From Bacillota bacterium (GTDB lineage: Bacteria; Bacillota; Clostridia; Christensenellales; Borkfalkiaceae): DNA of 29,154 bases. Under the pieces are notes generated by a model that ran no database searches, had not been told where the DNA came from, and saw only the letters and a list, made by a program, of their open reading frames with translations. Shown here piece after piece: positions 15,293 to 22,973 of this stretch (positions within the stretch are counted from its first letter, which is position 1; the number at the start of each line of letters is the position of its first letter). Where the stretch lies: NCBI GenBank assembly GCA_019423125.1, contig JAHZBZ010000019.1:1-29154 (forward strand). The letters are read 5' to 3'. The translations under genes were made by a program, and so were the position numbers.

Positions 15293-15338
15293 GTTTCACC
15301 TTGCGGCCGTGCCGCACCTTTTTTCTCGTTTCCATTCT

Positions 15339-15363
15339 ATTGTAACACAAACGCGCGCGTTTG
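15339..15363 (-). promoter_or_regulatory. Promoter with a 16-bp perfect palindrome in its spacer
   Basis: On the minus strand TACAAT (15344-15339), preceded by TGT (extended -10), lies 47 bases before the flippase-like start. The -35 is weak (TTAGGC or TAGGCA). CAAACGCGCGCGTTTG (15348-15363), a perfect palindrome, fills the spacer where a repressor or spacer-twisting activator could bind. Confidence 0.55.
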
Positions 15364-15521
15364 CCTAACGAAAACGGGCAGAAAAACGCACGATTTGCAT
15401 TCGCGCGCGTATTTTTTACAATATCTTTACAAATTCCTCTCCCTTGCAAAAGAGGAAACGCGCCTTCCCTTTTTTCTATGCCTGCACGCGCGCGGATATG
15501 CGCACTTGCACAAGAAAAGGA

Positions 15522-15550
15522 TTGACAAACACGGCAAAAAATGCTACTGT
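15522..15550 (+). promoter_or_regulatory. Promoter of the SpoU gene, leaderless type
   Basis: TTGACA (15522-15527), 17 bases, TACTGT (15545-15550) with TGC just before it. The ATG begins 6 bases after the -10, exactly where transcription would start, and no ribosome site is present. Confidence 0.7.
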
Positions 15551-15556
15551 CTATAT

Positions 15557-16423
15557 ATGCAGAAAACGATACAAGACGTCATCGAGACATACGCATTTCA
15601 GGCGATCGGCGAAGCGAATCCCGCCGTAAAACAGGTGCGGGCGGTCGCGGGGAACACAAAACCCAACCCGCACAGGCTGTTCGTCGCCGAAGGGATCTGG
15701 ATCCTCGGTATGTGCGAAAAATTTTCCGCGCCCGTCGAGAGCCTCCTGCTCTGCCCCGAGCACATCCGCACGCCCGAGGCGGTCGCGCTTGCCGAAAAGC
15801 TCGCGCGGCGCACCGAGCGGCGGTTCGTCGTATCCGCAAAGACCTTCGAGAAGATCTCCGAACGCGGTCAGCCGGACGGACTGCTCGCCCTCGCGCAGCT
15901 GCCCGCGCACGATCTGGCCGCCTTTCGCCCGGAGCAGGACGCCGTCCTGCTCGTTCTCGACGGCGTGGAGATCCCCGGGAACATCGGGACCATGCTCCGC
16001 ATGGCGGACGGCGCGGGGCTGGACGGCGTGTTCCTTTGCAACCGAAAGGCGCGGCTCACCCACCCCAAGCTCATCAAGGGGAGCCAGGGCGCAGTGCTCT
16101 CCGTGCCCCTCTTCGAGTTCGCGACGGTGGAGAGCTGCCGCGCATGGCTTGCGGAAAACGGATTCACCGTCTACCTCGCCGACACGCGCGCAAAGTTGTA
16201 TTACTACGACGAGCCGTTCGGCAAAAAGACGGCGCTCGTCATGGGCAGCGAGCGCTACGGCATCTCGCGCGAATGGTACGACGGGAGCTACGAGATGATC
16301 GCCATCCCCATGGAGGGAGACTGCGATTCGCTCAACGTCGGCGTCGCGGCGACGGTGCTCGCCTACGAGGCGGTCAAAAAGAACAAATTCCTCCCCAGGG
16401 GCCTGCGCCCTGCGGGGAAATAA
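15557..16423 (+). CDS. TrmH/SpoU family RNA 2'-O-methyltransferase
   Basis: 288 residues: an N-terminal substrate-binding domain (about 1-110), then the SPOUT catalytic domain with motif 1 EIPGNIGTMLRMADGAG, motif 2 VMGSERYGIS and motif 3 IPMEGDCDSLNVGVAATVLAYE. These knot-fold enzymes methylate ribose in rRNA or tRNA; the target nucleotide cannot be told. The start is fixed by the promoter: the ATG at 15557 is at the predicted transcription start and the next in-frame Met is too far in. The neighbours are divergent and convergent, so it stands as a single transcript. Confidence 0.9.
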   Translation: MQKTIQDVIETYAFQAIGEANPAVKQVRAVAGNTKPNPHRLFVAEGIWILGMCEKFSAPVESLLLCPEHIRTPEAVALAEKLARRTERRFVVSAKTFEKISERGQPDGLLALAQLPAHDLAAFRPEQDAVLLVLDGVEIPGNIGTMLRMADGAGLDGVFLCNRKARLTHPKLIKGSQGAVLSVPLFEFATVESCRAWLAENGFTVYLADTRAKLYYYDEPFGKKTALVMGSERYGISREWYDGSYEMIAIPMEGDCDSLNVGVAATVLAYEAVKKNKFLPRGLRPAGK

Positions 16424-16427
16424 ACGC

Positions 16428-16458
16428 CCGTGCGCCCTCCCGTCGGGAGGGCGCACGG
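16428..16458. terminator. Long perfect hairpin after the SpoU gene
   Basis: CCGTGCGCCCTCCC and GGGAGGGCGCACGG form a 14-bp perfect stem with a 3-base loop, starting 4 bases after the stop. No T-run follows directly, so it may protect the 3' end or cooperate with the terminators behind it. Confidence 0.6.
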
Positions 16459-16469
16459 CCTTATAAATG

Positions 16470-16496
16470 AAAAAAAGGACCGCAAGGTCCTTTTTT
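16470..16496. terminator. Bidirectional intrinsic terminator
   Basis: AAAAAAAGGACC-GCAA-GGTCCTTTTTT: a GC core flanked by A-run and T-run, so it can stop transcription from both the SpoU gene and the convergent TtcA-like operon. Confidence 0.85.
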
Positions 16497-16521
16497 GCGC
16501 GGCGTTCCGCCGCGCTTTTTT
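16497..16521 (+). terminator. Second plus-strand terminator
   Basis: GCGCGGCG, loop TTC, CGCCGCGC, TTTTTT immediately behind the bidirectional terminator. Confidence 0.8.
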
Positions 16522-16564
16522 GTACGCATTTTTTGCAAAACGGTGCGAAAAAAACGCATCGCGC

Positions 16565-17395
16565 TCAGCTCTTGGGCTTGTAGCGGGAAAGAAAATCGTA
16601 ACGAACGCCCTGCGAGTCGTATTCGATGAGCGTGTCCACATGCACGTTGTACGCACTGCGGAAGATGTTGATGTCCGCATTGGGATTGGTCTTTTTGAGC
16701 GAGGCGATCAGCCGCTTGATCTCCAGCCGCTTGGAGTTGTCCTCCTTTTCCTCGCTCTTTTCGGTGAAGCGGCAGGCACAGCGCAGAAAGCGCAGGCCGT
16801 AGCGCTCTTTCCAGCGGATGATGTCCTCCTCGTGCACATAATAGAGCGGGCGGATGAGCTGCATCCCCGGATGATTTGTACTGTACAGTTTGGGCGGCAT
16901 GGACTGCATCTGCCCGCCGTAGAGCATCGCCATGAGGATGGTCTCGATCACGTCGTCGAAGTGGTGCCCGAGCGCGATCTTGTTGCAACCCAGCCGCCTC
17001 GCCTCTTCGTAAAGATAGCCGCGGCGCATGCGCGCGCACAGATAGCACGGGTTTTTCTGCACCTCTTCCACCGCGGCGAAGATGTCCGTCGAGAAGATGT
17101 GCACGGGAATGCCCAGCCGCTCGGCGTTCTCCTCGATCAGCGCGCGGTTTTCGGGCGCATAGCCGGGATCCATCACGAGAAATTTGAGCCCGAAGCGCTT
17201 TTCGCCGTGCCGCTGCAGCTCCTGCATGCACTTGGCGAGGAGCATGGAATCCTTCCCGCCCGAGATGCAGACGGCGATCTCGTCCCCCTCCTCAACGAGC
17301 GCGTACTCCTTGACCGCCTTGACAAACCTGCCCCAGAGCACCTTGCGGAAAGAGGTGATGATGCCGCGCTCGACCTCCTGCGCGAACGCCGTCAT
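16565..17395 (-). CDS. TtcA-like PP-loop tRNA thiolase
   Basis: 276 residues. The PP-loop ATP-binding motif SGGKDS is at about 45-50. The CYLC pair (near 117), GHHFDDVIET, and a later CAC match the TtcA/TtuA group, which activates a tRNA base with ATP and adds sulfur through an Fe-S cluster. E. coli TtcA makes 2-thiocytidine at position 32, but the clostridial substrate is uncertain. The start ATG overlaps the stop of the kinase-like gene (ATGA), so the longer upstream frame is rejected. Coupled translation suggests a shared operon, not necessarily a shared pathway. Confidence 0.88.
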   Translation of the reverse strand: MTAFAQEVERGIITSFRKVLWGRFVKAVKEYALVEEGDEIAVCISGGKDSMLLAKCMQELQRHGEKRFGLKFLVMDPGYAPENRALIEENAERLGIPVHIFSTDIFAAVEEVQKNPCYLCARMRRGYLYEEARRLGCNKIALGHHFDDVIETILMAMLYGGQMQSMPPKLYSTNHPGMQLIRPLYYVHEEDIIRWKERYGLRFLRCACRFTEKSEEKEDNSKRLEIKRLIASLKKTNPNADINIFRSAYNVHVDTLIEYDSQGVRYDFLSRYKPKS

Positions 17396-18195
17396 GCGCG
17401 GGGCAGGACGAGTTTTACGCCCGTCTCGCGCTCCCATTCGCGCGCCTTTTCAAGGGTGAAGCTCCCCTCGCCCTTTTCGGCCTTTGTGCAGGCGATCAGC
17501 GTTTCGCCCGCGCGGATGCGCCGCGCGATCTCGTCGGCGCCCGACGCGATGTACCAGCAGCCGTCCTCCTCGAACACCGCGGGCTCGCCGCCGCGCGCGC
17601 CGTAAGGGAGAAGGCGGGCGGGACAGATCTCATAGCGCACAAAGCGCTCGCCCGCCGCGTATTTTCTGTAATGATCGGCGATGTGCGCCCCTACCGTCTC
17701 GGGCGGGACAAATGAGGTATCGATGACATAGTCGTAATTCTCGGTGTCCTTGATGTTGACGCCGTACAGTCCCGAATAGCGCAACATCTCGCTCTTGCGC
17801 CTGTCCGCGACCGAGCGCACCGCCTCCTCGATGCTCGAAAACGGCTCGCTCTCCCTGCCCGCGTTGAGGATGCGTTCGGCGGAGACGCGCGCGTCGCACA
17901 TCATGTACACGGAGAACGAGGAAGGCACGAAGTGCCACGCCATGCGCGAGTCGATGATCAGATCTTTTGGCTCGTGTTCGAGCGCGCGCAGGCCGTCGTC
18001 GATCCTGCCGTCGATCTCGGGATGCGTCTCCATATAGCGGTTGAGTTCGAGGGTGGTCATCCCCATCTCCGTCGCGATCGCGCGCTGGATGGTGCCCGTT
18101 GAATAACACTCCGCGCCGAATTCCTTTGCGAGGAGCTTTCCGACCGTCGACTTTCCGCTGCCGAGGTCGCCTGCCAGAGAGATCTTGATGTTCAT
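17392..18195 (-). CDS. Cytidylate kinase-like P-loop protein
   Basis: 267 residues. P-loop GDLGSGKST at 9-17, followed by FGAECYSTGTIQRAIA, as in the cytidylate-kinase-like family. A DSRMAWHFVP stretch and the Arg-rich DRRKSEMLRYSGLYGVNI region fit nucleoside monophosphate kinases of that family. Residues after about 185 form a C-terminal part (GARGGEPAVFEEDGCWYIASGADE) outside the kinase fold. Predicted reaction: phosphoryl transfer from ATP to CMP/dCMP or a relative; the true substrate is uncertain. First gene of a two-gene unit with TtcA-like. Confidence 0.8.
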   Translation of the reverse strand: MNIKISLAGDLGSGKSTVGKLLAKEFGAECYSTGTIQRAIATEMGMTTLELNRYMETHPEIDGRIDDGLRALEHEPKDLIIDSRMAWHFVPSSFSVYMMCDARVSAERILNAGRESEPFSSIEEAVRSVADRRKSEMLRYSGLYGVNIKDTENYDYVIDTSFVPPETVGAHIADHYRKYAAGERFVRYEICPARLLPYGARGGEPAVFEEDGCWYIASGADEIARRIRAGETLIACTKAEKGEGSFTLEKAREWERETGVKLVLPRA

Positions 18196-18226
18196 AACTG
18201 CCTCTTTTTTCTGTTTTTACCCGTTT

Positions 18227-18255
18227 ATTTTACCACAAACGGCAGAGATTGTAAA
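18227..18255 (-). promoter_or_regulatory. Promoter of the kinase-TtcA unit
   Basis: On the minus strand TTTACA (18255-18250), 17 bases, TAAAAT (18232-18227) with TGG before the -10. It overlaps the terminator of the upstream PfkB gene. Confidence 0.7.
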
Positions 18256-18280
18256 ACAAAAGAGCGGGGAATTTCCCCGC
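18252..18280 (-). terminator. Intrinsic terminator after the PfkB gene
   Basis: GCGGGG-AAATT-CCCCGC followed by TCTTTTGTTTT on the minus strand, 10 bases after the stop codon. Confidence 0.75.
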
Positions 18281-18289
18281 CCTTGCCCG

Positions 18290-19195
18290 TTACTCCACAG
18301 AAGGGAGCATCTTTTCGTAATCCGCATAGCGCATGAGGCCCAGGCGGAACGCCGTCGCCGTGCCCGCCGCCACGCCGCGGCGGAGCGCCTCGCGGTCGCT
18401 CTCGCCCGAAAGCTTTGCCGCGAGAAACCCCGCGAGAAGGGAATCGCCCGCGCCCACCGAGTCGATGCCCGCGCCCGCGGGCGCCGCCACGAAATGCACC
18501 TGCCCGTCCTCCGCGTACAGAAGGGCGCCGCGCACGCCCATGCTGACGAGCACGTTCTGCGCGCCCATGCGCCGAAGCTCCGCCGCGCAGGCGTCCACCT
18601 GCGCGCGTTCCTCCACGCGCACGCCGAACAGCTCCCCGAGCTCTTCGATGTTGGGCTTGACCAGCCAAACGCCGCGCGCGACCGCACTGCGCAGGGCGTC
18701 GCCCTGCGCGTCGACGACGACGCGCACGCCCTCGCCCGCCGCCTCCGTCAGACGGCCGTAGACTTCCTTGGAGAGAGAAGCGGGAACACTGCCCGCCAAC
18801 ACGAGCAGACTGCCCGCAGGCAGGGCGCGCACCTTTGCTTCGAGGGCGGCGACGTCCTCTTCGCTCACGGACGGGCCGCCCGCGTTGATGTCCGTCTCCT
18901 CGCCCGCGCGCACCTTGACGTTGATGCGGCTGGTGCCCGCCACGCGCACGAAATCGCAGATGACACCGCGCGAGGCGACCTCGCGCAGGATCTCCTCGCC
19001 CGTAAAGCCCGCGGCGAAGCCGAGCGCGCAGCTCTCCACGCCGAATTCGCGCAGAACAAGGGAGACGTTGATGCCCTTTCCGCCAGGCGAGATGCTCTCG
19101 CCCGTCGTGCGGTTGATCTTTCCGGGTTCAAAGCGCTCCGCGCGCACCACATAGTCGAGCGCGGGATTGAGAGTGAGAGTATAGACCGCGCTCAT
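18290..19195 (-). CDS. PfkB-family sugar kinase, 1-phosphofructokinase type
   Basis: 301 residues. It opens MSAVYTLTLNPALDYVV, as do 1-phosphofructokinase (FruK) and tagatose-6-phosphate kinase (LacC). It carries SPGGKGINVS near residue 40 and the C-terminal anion-hole motif DSVGAGDSLLAGF with the catalytic Asp. Expected reaction: ATP-dependent phosphorylation of fructose-1-phosphate or tagatose-6-phosphate. No PTS genes are beside it, so the substrate is open. The start overlaps the stop of the C_GCAxxG_C_C gene (ATGA), with GGAGGAAAG before it. Confidence 0.9.
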   Translation of the reverse strand: MSAVYTLTLNPALDYVVRAERFEPGKINRTTGESISPGGKGINVSLVLREFGVESCALGFAAGFTGEEILREVASRGVICDFVRVAGTSRINVKVRAGEETDINAGGPSVSEEDVAALEAKVRALPAGSLLVLAGSVPASLSKEVYGRLTEAAGEGVRVVVDAQGDALRSAVARGVWLVKPNIEELGELFGVRVEERAQVDACAAELRRMGAQNVLVSMGVRGALLYAEDGQVHFVAAPAGAGIDSVGAGDSLLAGFLAAKLSGESDREALRRGVAAGTATAFRLGLMRYADYEKMLPSVE

Positions 19196-19665
19196 CTTTC
19201 CTCCTCCGCGCCGAGCACGCCGATCTCGCGCAGGTACTGTGCGAGGATGTCCGCCGCGTCCGCGCACAGCTCGGCGCAGGGGCGCTTTTTGTAGTATGTT
19301 TCGGTGCGCTCCTCCGCGCGGGGAGAAGCGTCGGAGGTGATGCCCGCGAGAAGTTCGCGGCAGACGATGCTGCCGTTGCGTTCGCGGAATCGGCCTGCGA
19401 GAAGCTGTTCGCGCGCATACAGCGCGGATTTTTCCGCATTTGTGGGATTTTCGGCGTCGTATGTAAAGAGCCCGAGCGCCATCAGCATGCCCGAGACGCA
19501 CCCGCACACCTCGCGCATCCTGCCCATGCCGCCGCCGAAGGGCGCCGCCGCGCACAGAAGGGTGTTCTTGTCCTGCGGGAGGTACTCCGCAAACGCCAAG
19601 AGCACCGATTGGGCGCAGTTCAAGCCCGATTTGAAGTGCGCGCGCGCCTTTTCCGCTTCCGTCAT
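19192..19665 (-). CDS. C_GCAxxG_C_C family putative redox protein
   Basis: 157 residues with the family's cysteine pattern: NCAQSVL near 16-22, APFGGGMGRMREVCGCVSGMLMALG at about 41-65, a later VCRELL, and CAELCADAADI near the C-terminus. This family (DUF5714-like/C_GCAxxG_C_C) is predicted to bind metal or carry out redox chemistry, without a proven reaction. A strong AGGAGG lies 7 bases before the ATG. A weak promoter (CTTACA, 17 bases, CATAAT) may overlap the divergent transferase promoter. It is translationally coupled to the PfkB kinase. Confidence 0.82.
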   Translation of the reverse strand: MTEAEKARAHFKSGLNCAQSVLLAFAEYLPQDKNTLLCAAAPFGGGMGRMREVCGCVSGMLMALGLFTYDAENPTNAEKSALYAREQLLAGRFRERNGSIVCRELLAGITSDASPRAEERTETYYKKRPCAELCADAADILAQYLREIGVLGAEEER

Positions 19666-19713
19666 GACTTATCCTCCTTTTTGTGAAGAATTTCAAGAAA
19701 ATTGAGAATCCTC

Positions 19714-19741
19714 TTGCATTATGCAGAATCTGTGTTATAAT
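19714..19741 (+). promoter_or_regulatory. Promoter of the phosphopantetheinyl transferase, leaderless type
   Basis: TTGCAT (19714-19719), 16 bases, TATAAT (19736-19741) with TGT before it. The ATG begins 6 bases after the -10, so the mRNA should begin at or next to the start codon. No ribosome site. Confidence 0.7.
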
Positions 19742-19747
19742 GTAAGT

Positions 19748-20257
19748 ATGTTAGAGATATATTACAGCTATGCCGAGATCAAATCGGACGATTTCATCCG
19801 TCATGTGCTCGCACGCTATTACAACATGCCGAACGCCGCGCTGCACAAATCTCTCAACGGCAAGCCCTACGTCGAAAATGCAAAGTTTCAGTTCAACCTG
19901 ACGCACAGCAAGGGTCTGATCGCCCTCGGCGTCGGGAAAAAACAACTCGGGCTGGATTGCGAAAGCCTGAGCGGCAAGGCACGCCCTGCCGTGCTCAACA
20001 AGTTCTCCGAGCGCGAGCGCGCGGAGATCTCGACCGTGTCCGATTTCTATGCGCACTGGACGGCGCGGGAGAGCTACATCAAATACCTCGGCGAAACGCT
20101 CGCCGACTGCTGGAGAAGGGTGGAATACGTCGGCGGGAAGATCTGGTTCCGCGGCAAACTGACCGAGGCGGTCATCACCCAGTTCGAGCTGGACAACTAC
20201 GTCTTCAGCGTCTGCGGCGAATACACCAAGATCAACCTCAAAAAGATCGACGTCTGA
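19748..20257 (+). CDS. 4'-phosphopantetheinyl transferase, Sfp type
   Basis: 169 residues. Moves the phosphopantetheine arm of CoA onto a carrier-protein serine. Conserved GLDCE (68-72; Asp and Glu bind Mg2+) and WTARESYIKYLG (104-115; the usual W-S-x-K-E-x-x-x-K with Arg for the first Lys). Short for Sfp types (often 200-230), closer to compact HetI-like forms. The start MLEIYYSYAEI is set by the promoter; an upstream ATG at 19721 lies before the -10. No NRPS or PKS gene is in the window, so the carrier partner may be the primary fatty-acid ACP or lie elsewhere. It faces an ANL ligase gene convergently. Confidence 0.88.
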   Translation: MLEIYYSYAEIKSDDFIRHVLARYYNMPNAALHKSLNGKPYVENAKFQFNLTHSKGLIALGVGKKQLGLDCESLSGKARPAVLNKFSERERAEISTVSDFYAHWTARESYIKYLGETLADCWRRVEYVGGKIWFRGKLTEAVITQFELDNYVFSVCGEYTKINLKKIDV

Positions 20258-20271
20258 CACACCGGCTCTTT

Positions 20272-20304
20272 GCGGCGCGCCCTTCGGCGCGCCCTTTATT
20301 TTTT
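20272..20304 (+). terminator. Intrinsic terminator of the transferase gene
   Basis: GGCGCGCC, loop CTTC, GGCGCGCC, then CTTTATTTTTT. It overlaps the last codons of the convergent ANL ligase gene. On the minus strand the hairpin lacks a T-run. Confidence 0.8.
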
Positions 20305-21924
20305 GCCGCGGGATGCACCGCGGCTTTTTTCCGCCTGTTTTGCTTTCGCCTCCAGGGCGACGCGGTCGATCTTCCCCACCGCGGAGAGCGGGAGCGCGTC
20401 CTCGAACAGGATGCGGCGCGGACGCGCATAGCGGATGAGCCTGCGCGCGCACATCTGCTCGATGTTCTTGCGGCAGGCGGCGCGGTCGGCGCCCGGCTCG
20501 CATTCGACGAACAGACACACCGCCTGACCGCGCAGGGCGTCCGTCTCCCCGACCGCGCACGCCTTCGCGACGCCCGCAACGGACAGCGCCGCCGCCTCGA
20601 CCTCGGAGGGATAGACGGGCACGCCGCTCACTTTGAGCACGTTTTTGATGCGCTGTTTAAAATAGAGAAAACCGTCTTCGTCCAGATAACCGCAATCGCC
20701 CGTGGCGAGCCAGCGCGTCCCCTCCCGCTCCGAAAAGGCGGCAGGTTCGCCGAGATAGCCGAGCATGAACTGATCGCTGCTGAGGCATATCTCGCCCGTC
20801 TCGCCCGCGGGAAGCGACTTTCCCTCCCGCACGATCGCCGCGCGCGTGCCCGAGAGCGGGTAGCCGACAGAGCCCGCGCGGTGGTGTGCGCGCGTGTTGA
20901 CGAAACAGACGTTGACCGCCTCCGTCATGCCGTACCCGACGTACATGTGCGCCGAGCTCCCGCCGCGCGCGAGCACGGCGTCAAACGCGTCGATGAGGGG
21001 TTGCGGGACGTCGTCGCCGCCGACATACACGTCTTTGATGTGCGAGAGATCCGCCTCTGTGAACGCGGGTTCGGAGAGGAGCTTGCGGAACATGGTCGGC
21101 ACGCCCATCAGGATGTTGGCGCGGGTGCGCACGATCTCCTTTGCACAGCGGCGCGCCGAAAAGCGCAGGCAGAGCACGTTGGTGCGGCGCATGAGCATGC
21201 ACATATGCACGTTCATGCACAGCCCGTAGCCGTGGAATATGGGCACCACGTCGTAGATGGCGGAGTATTCCCCGAGCGGACGGCTGAGAAACTCCTCCGC
21301 CTTACAGCACAGGCGGTTGAAAACGTCGTTCCCGTGCACGATGATCTTGGGCTCGCCCGTCGTGCCGCCGCTGGACAGATACACCGCGGGCTCGTCCGCC
21401 GCGAACGCGCAGGCGGACACGCGCGGGTTTTTTCTGTCCCGCAGGTATTTTTCAAAGCTCTCGCCGCGCGACGAAGGACGATGAAAAAGGCGGAACGCCA
21501 TGCGCGTCGGCAGGTCCATGTAGCGCGCGTTGTCGCTGACCAGCGTGCGCACGCCGATATTTGAGAGATCGCCCGTATAACTGTCGCTGACGATCAGAAG
21601 GCGGCTGCTCGTCCGCCGTATAACGTCGGCGAGCTTTTCGGGCGGCAAGAGCGGGTGCGCGGGACTGACCACCCCGCCCAGCTTGTTGACGGCATAGAGC
21701 GCGAACACCGCCGCGGGCGAATTGGGAAGGCAGAGGGTGACGACGTCCCCCTTCTTTATGCCCAGATCTGCGGCGAGGTTATCCGCGAGAAGATCAATGC
21801 GGGCGAGCACCTCTTCAAACGAATAGCGGCGCCCGAAAAAGGAGAGTGCGGTGCGCACCGTGCTCCCCGACGGATTGAGTTGTACGGCCTCGTACATCGA
21901 ACAGCCTTCGGGCAATCGCTTCAT
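20296..21924 (-). CDS. ANL-superfamily acyl-CoA/AMP-dependent ligase
   Basis: 542 residues. Activates a carboxylate as acyl-AMP and passes it to CoA or a carrier. P-loop VYLSSGGTTGEPK (181-193), the A5-type YGMTEAVN, A7 ATGDCGYLDEDG, A8-like KQRIKNVLKVSG and the A10 catalytic Lys in LPLSAVGKIDR are all present, so it should be active. No carrier or reductase domain is attached. The start MKRLPEGCSM has GAGGTG just before it, and it lies 7 bases after the HGSNAT-like gene, so they are one unit. Its acid substrate cannot be read from sequence. Confidence 0.9.
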   Translation of the reverse strand: MKRLPEGCSMYEAVQLNPSGSTVRTALSFFGRRYSFEEVLARIDLLADNLAADLGIKKGDVVTLCLPNSPAAVFALYAVNKLGGVVSPAHPLLPPEKLADVIRRTSSRLLIVSDSYTGDLSNIGVRTLVSDNARYMDLPTRMAFRLFHRPSSRGESFEKYLRDRKNPRVSACAFAADEPAVYLSSGGTTGEPKIIVHGNDVFNRLCCKAEEFLSRPLGEYSAIYDVVPIFHGYGLCMNVHMCMLMRRTNVLCLRFSARRCAKEIVRTRANILMGVPTMFRKLLSEPAFTEADLSHIKDVYVGGDDVPQPLIDAFDAVLARGGSSAHMYVGYGMTEAVNVCFVNTRAHHRAGSVGYPLSGTRAAIVREGKSLPAGETGEICLSSDQFMLGYLGEPAAFSEREGTRWLATGDCGYLDEDGFLYFKQRIKNVLKVSGVPVYPSEVEAAALSVAGVAKACAVGETDALRGQAVCLFVECEPGADRAACRKNIEQMCARRLIRYARPRRILFEDALPLSAVGKIDRVALEAKAKQAEKSRGASRGKK

Positions 21925-21931
21925 AGACACC

Positions 21932-22897
21932 TCAGAAGAGGGACGCCGCCCCTGCGCATACCGCGAAGAAACAGGGAATGACGACCATGTGCGAGAGATA
22001 GATGACGGCGGCGTGCCTGCCGAGGAAACACGGCCCGCTGTTCCACGCCCCGTCAAAGGGCGCGAATGCGTAACGCGCGGGGGTGTGGTAGATCAGCCTG
22101 CCGAGGATGCCGCCGCAAAGCAGGATCGCCGCATACGGCAGCAACGGGAAGTAATCGGAAGAGTACAGGCTGAAATTGAATTCGCGCACCTCGACGAACA
22201 GCGACAAAAACAGATCGTCCGAGAGCTCCCCGCTCGGCGGGATGGAAGAGACGAACTCGAATAACCCGTTTCTGAAGATGAGATCGCCGCAGGCGGTGAA
22301 GCAAAAGACGAGGAGCGCGACGCCCGCGACACTGGGCAGATAGCGGAGCGCCTCCCGCGCGATGCGTGCGGGGCGGCTCTGCCCGAGACAATCCCCCGCC
22401 GCCTCGGCGGCGTTGTCCAAAAAGGCGTACAGTAGCACGCCCGCAGAGATCATGTGCAGGGCGCCGAACAGCACGGTCACCCCCTGCAAGCCGAACTGCT
22501 CGGCAAGGGAGGTGACGGCGGTGATGCCGCAGGCGGCGAGCCCGAGGGGGATAAACCTTCGGAAATTCCCGCGGGAAAGGGTACAGCTGATGCCGCACAG
22601 AAGAAAAAAGGAGCACACCGCGAACTGCCAGACGAAGTTGCGCACATACCATGTCCAGTATGCCCTGCCCAGAAGCTCGGCGCCCGCAAACACGGAAGTG
22701 CCGAAGAGCCGGTTGATCGAAGGGAGCACCGTCCAGAGCGAGAACATGAGATGATCGAAGATCATCAGCATGACACACAGCCCTCGCACAAAGTCGAGTT
22801 CCCAAAACCTGTCTCCGCCCCGCCCGCAAAAGCGGCGCACCATCTTTTTGTATCCGGCGCTGCCCGGATATTTTGCGTCGATGCCGTCGCAGATCAT
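21932..22897 (-). CDS. HGSNAT/DUF1624-like membrane acyltransferase
   Basis: 321 residues with about eight membrane segments. The start of the catalytic domain, RFWELDFVRGLCVMLMIFDH (30-49), is the hallmark of heparan-alpha-glucosaminide N-acetyltransferase-like (DUF1624) proteins, which move acyl groups across the membrane onto sugars or other acceptors. I start it at MICDGIDAKY because a good promoter places transcription start about two bases before this ATG. A GTG at 22981 opens a longer frame overlapping dus but lies upstream of that promoter. It precedes the ANL ligase by 7 bases, suggesting supply and transfer of an acyl group by the pair (inference). Confidence 0.75.
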   Translation of the reverse strand: MICDGIDAKYPGSAGYKKMVRRFCGRGGDRFWELDFVRGLCVMLMIFDHLMFSLWTVLPSINRLFGTSVFAGAELLGRAYWTWYVRNFVWQFAVCSFFLLCGISCTLSRGNFRRFIPLGLAACGITAVTSLAEQFGLQGVTVLFGALHMISAGVLLYAFLDNAAEAAGDCLGQSRPARIAREALRYLPSVAGVALLVFCFTACGDLIFRNGLFEFVSSIPPSGELSDDLFLSLFVEVREFNFSLYSSDYFPLLPYAAILLCGGILGRLIYHTPARYAFAPFDGAWNSGPCFLGRHAAVIYLSHMVVIPCFFAVCAGAASLF

Positions 22898-22905
22898 ACC
22901 CTTAA

Positions 22906-22935
22906 AGTTTAACACTTTTGCGGGCGGGATGTCAA
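22906..22935 (-). promoter_or_regulatory. Promoter of the HGSNAT-ANL unit, near-leaderless
   Basis: On the minus strand TTGACA (22935-22930), 18 bases, TAAACT (22911-22906) with TGT before it; the ATG follows 8 bases later. Confidence 0.65.
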
Positions 22936-22973
22936 TCCGCGCGCCCGCCTTTTCGGTGAGCGAATGCAAAATT

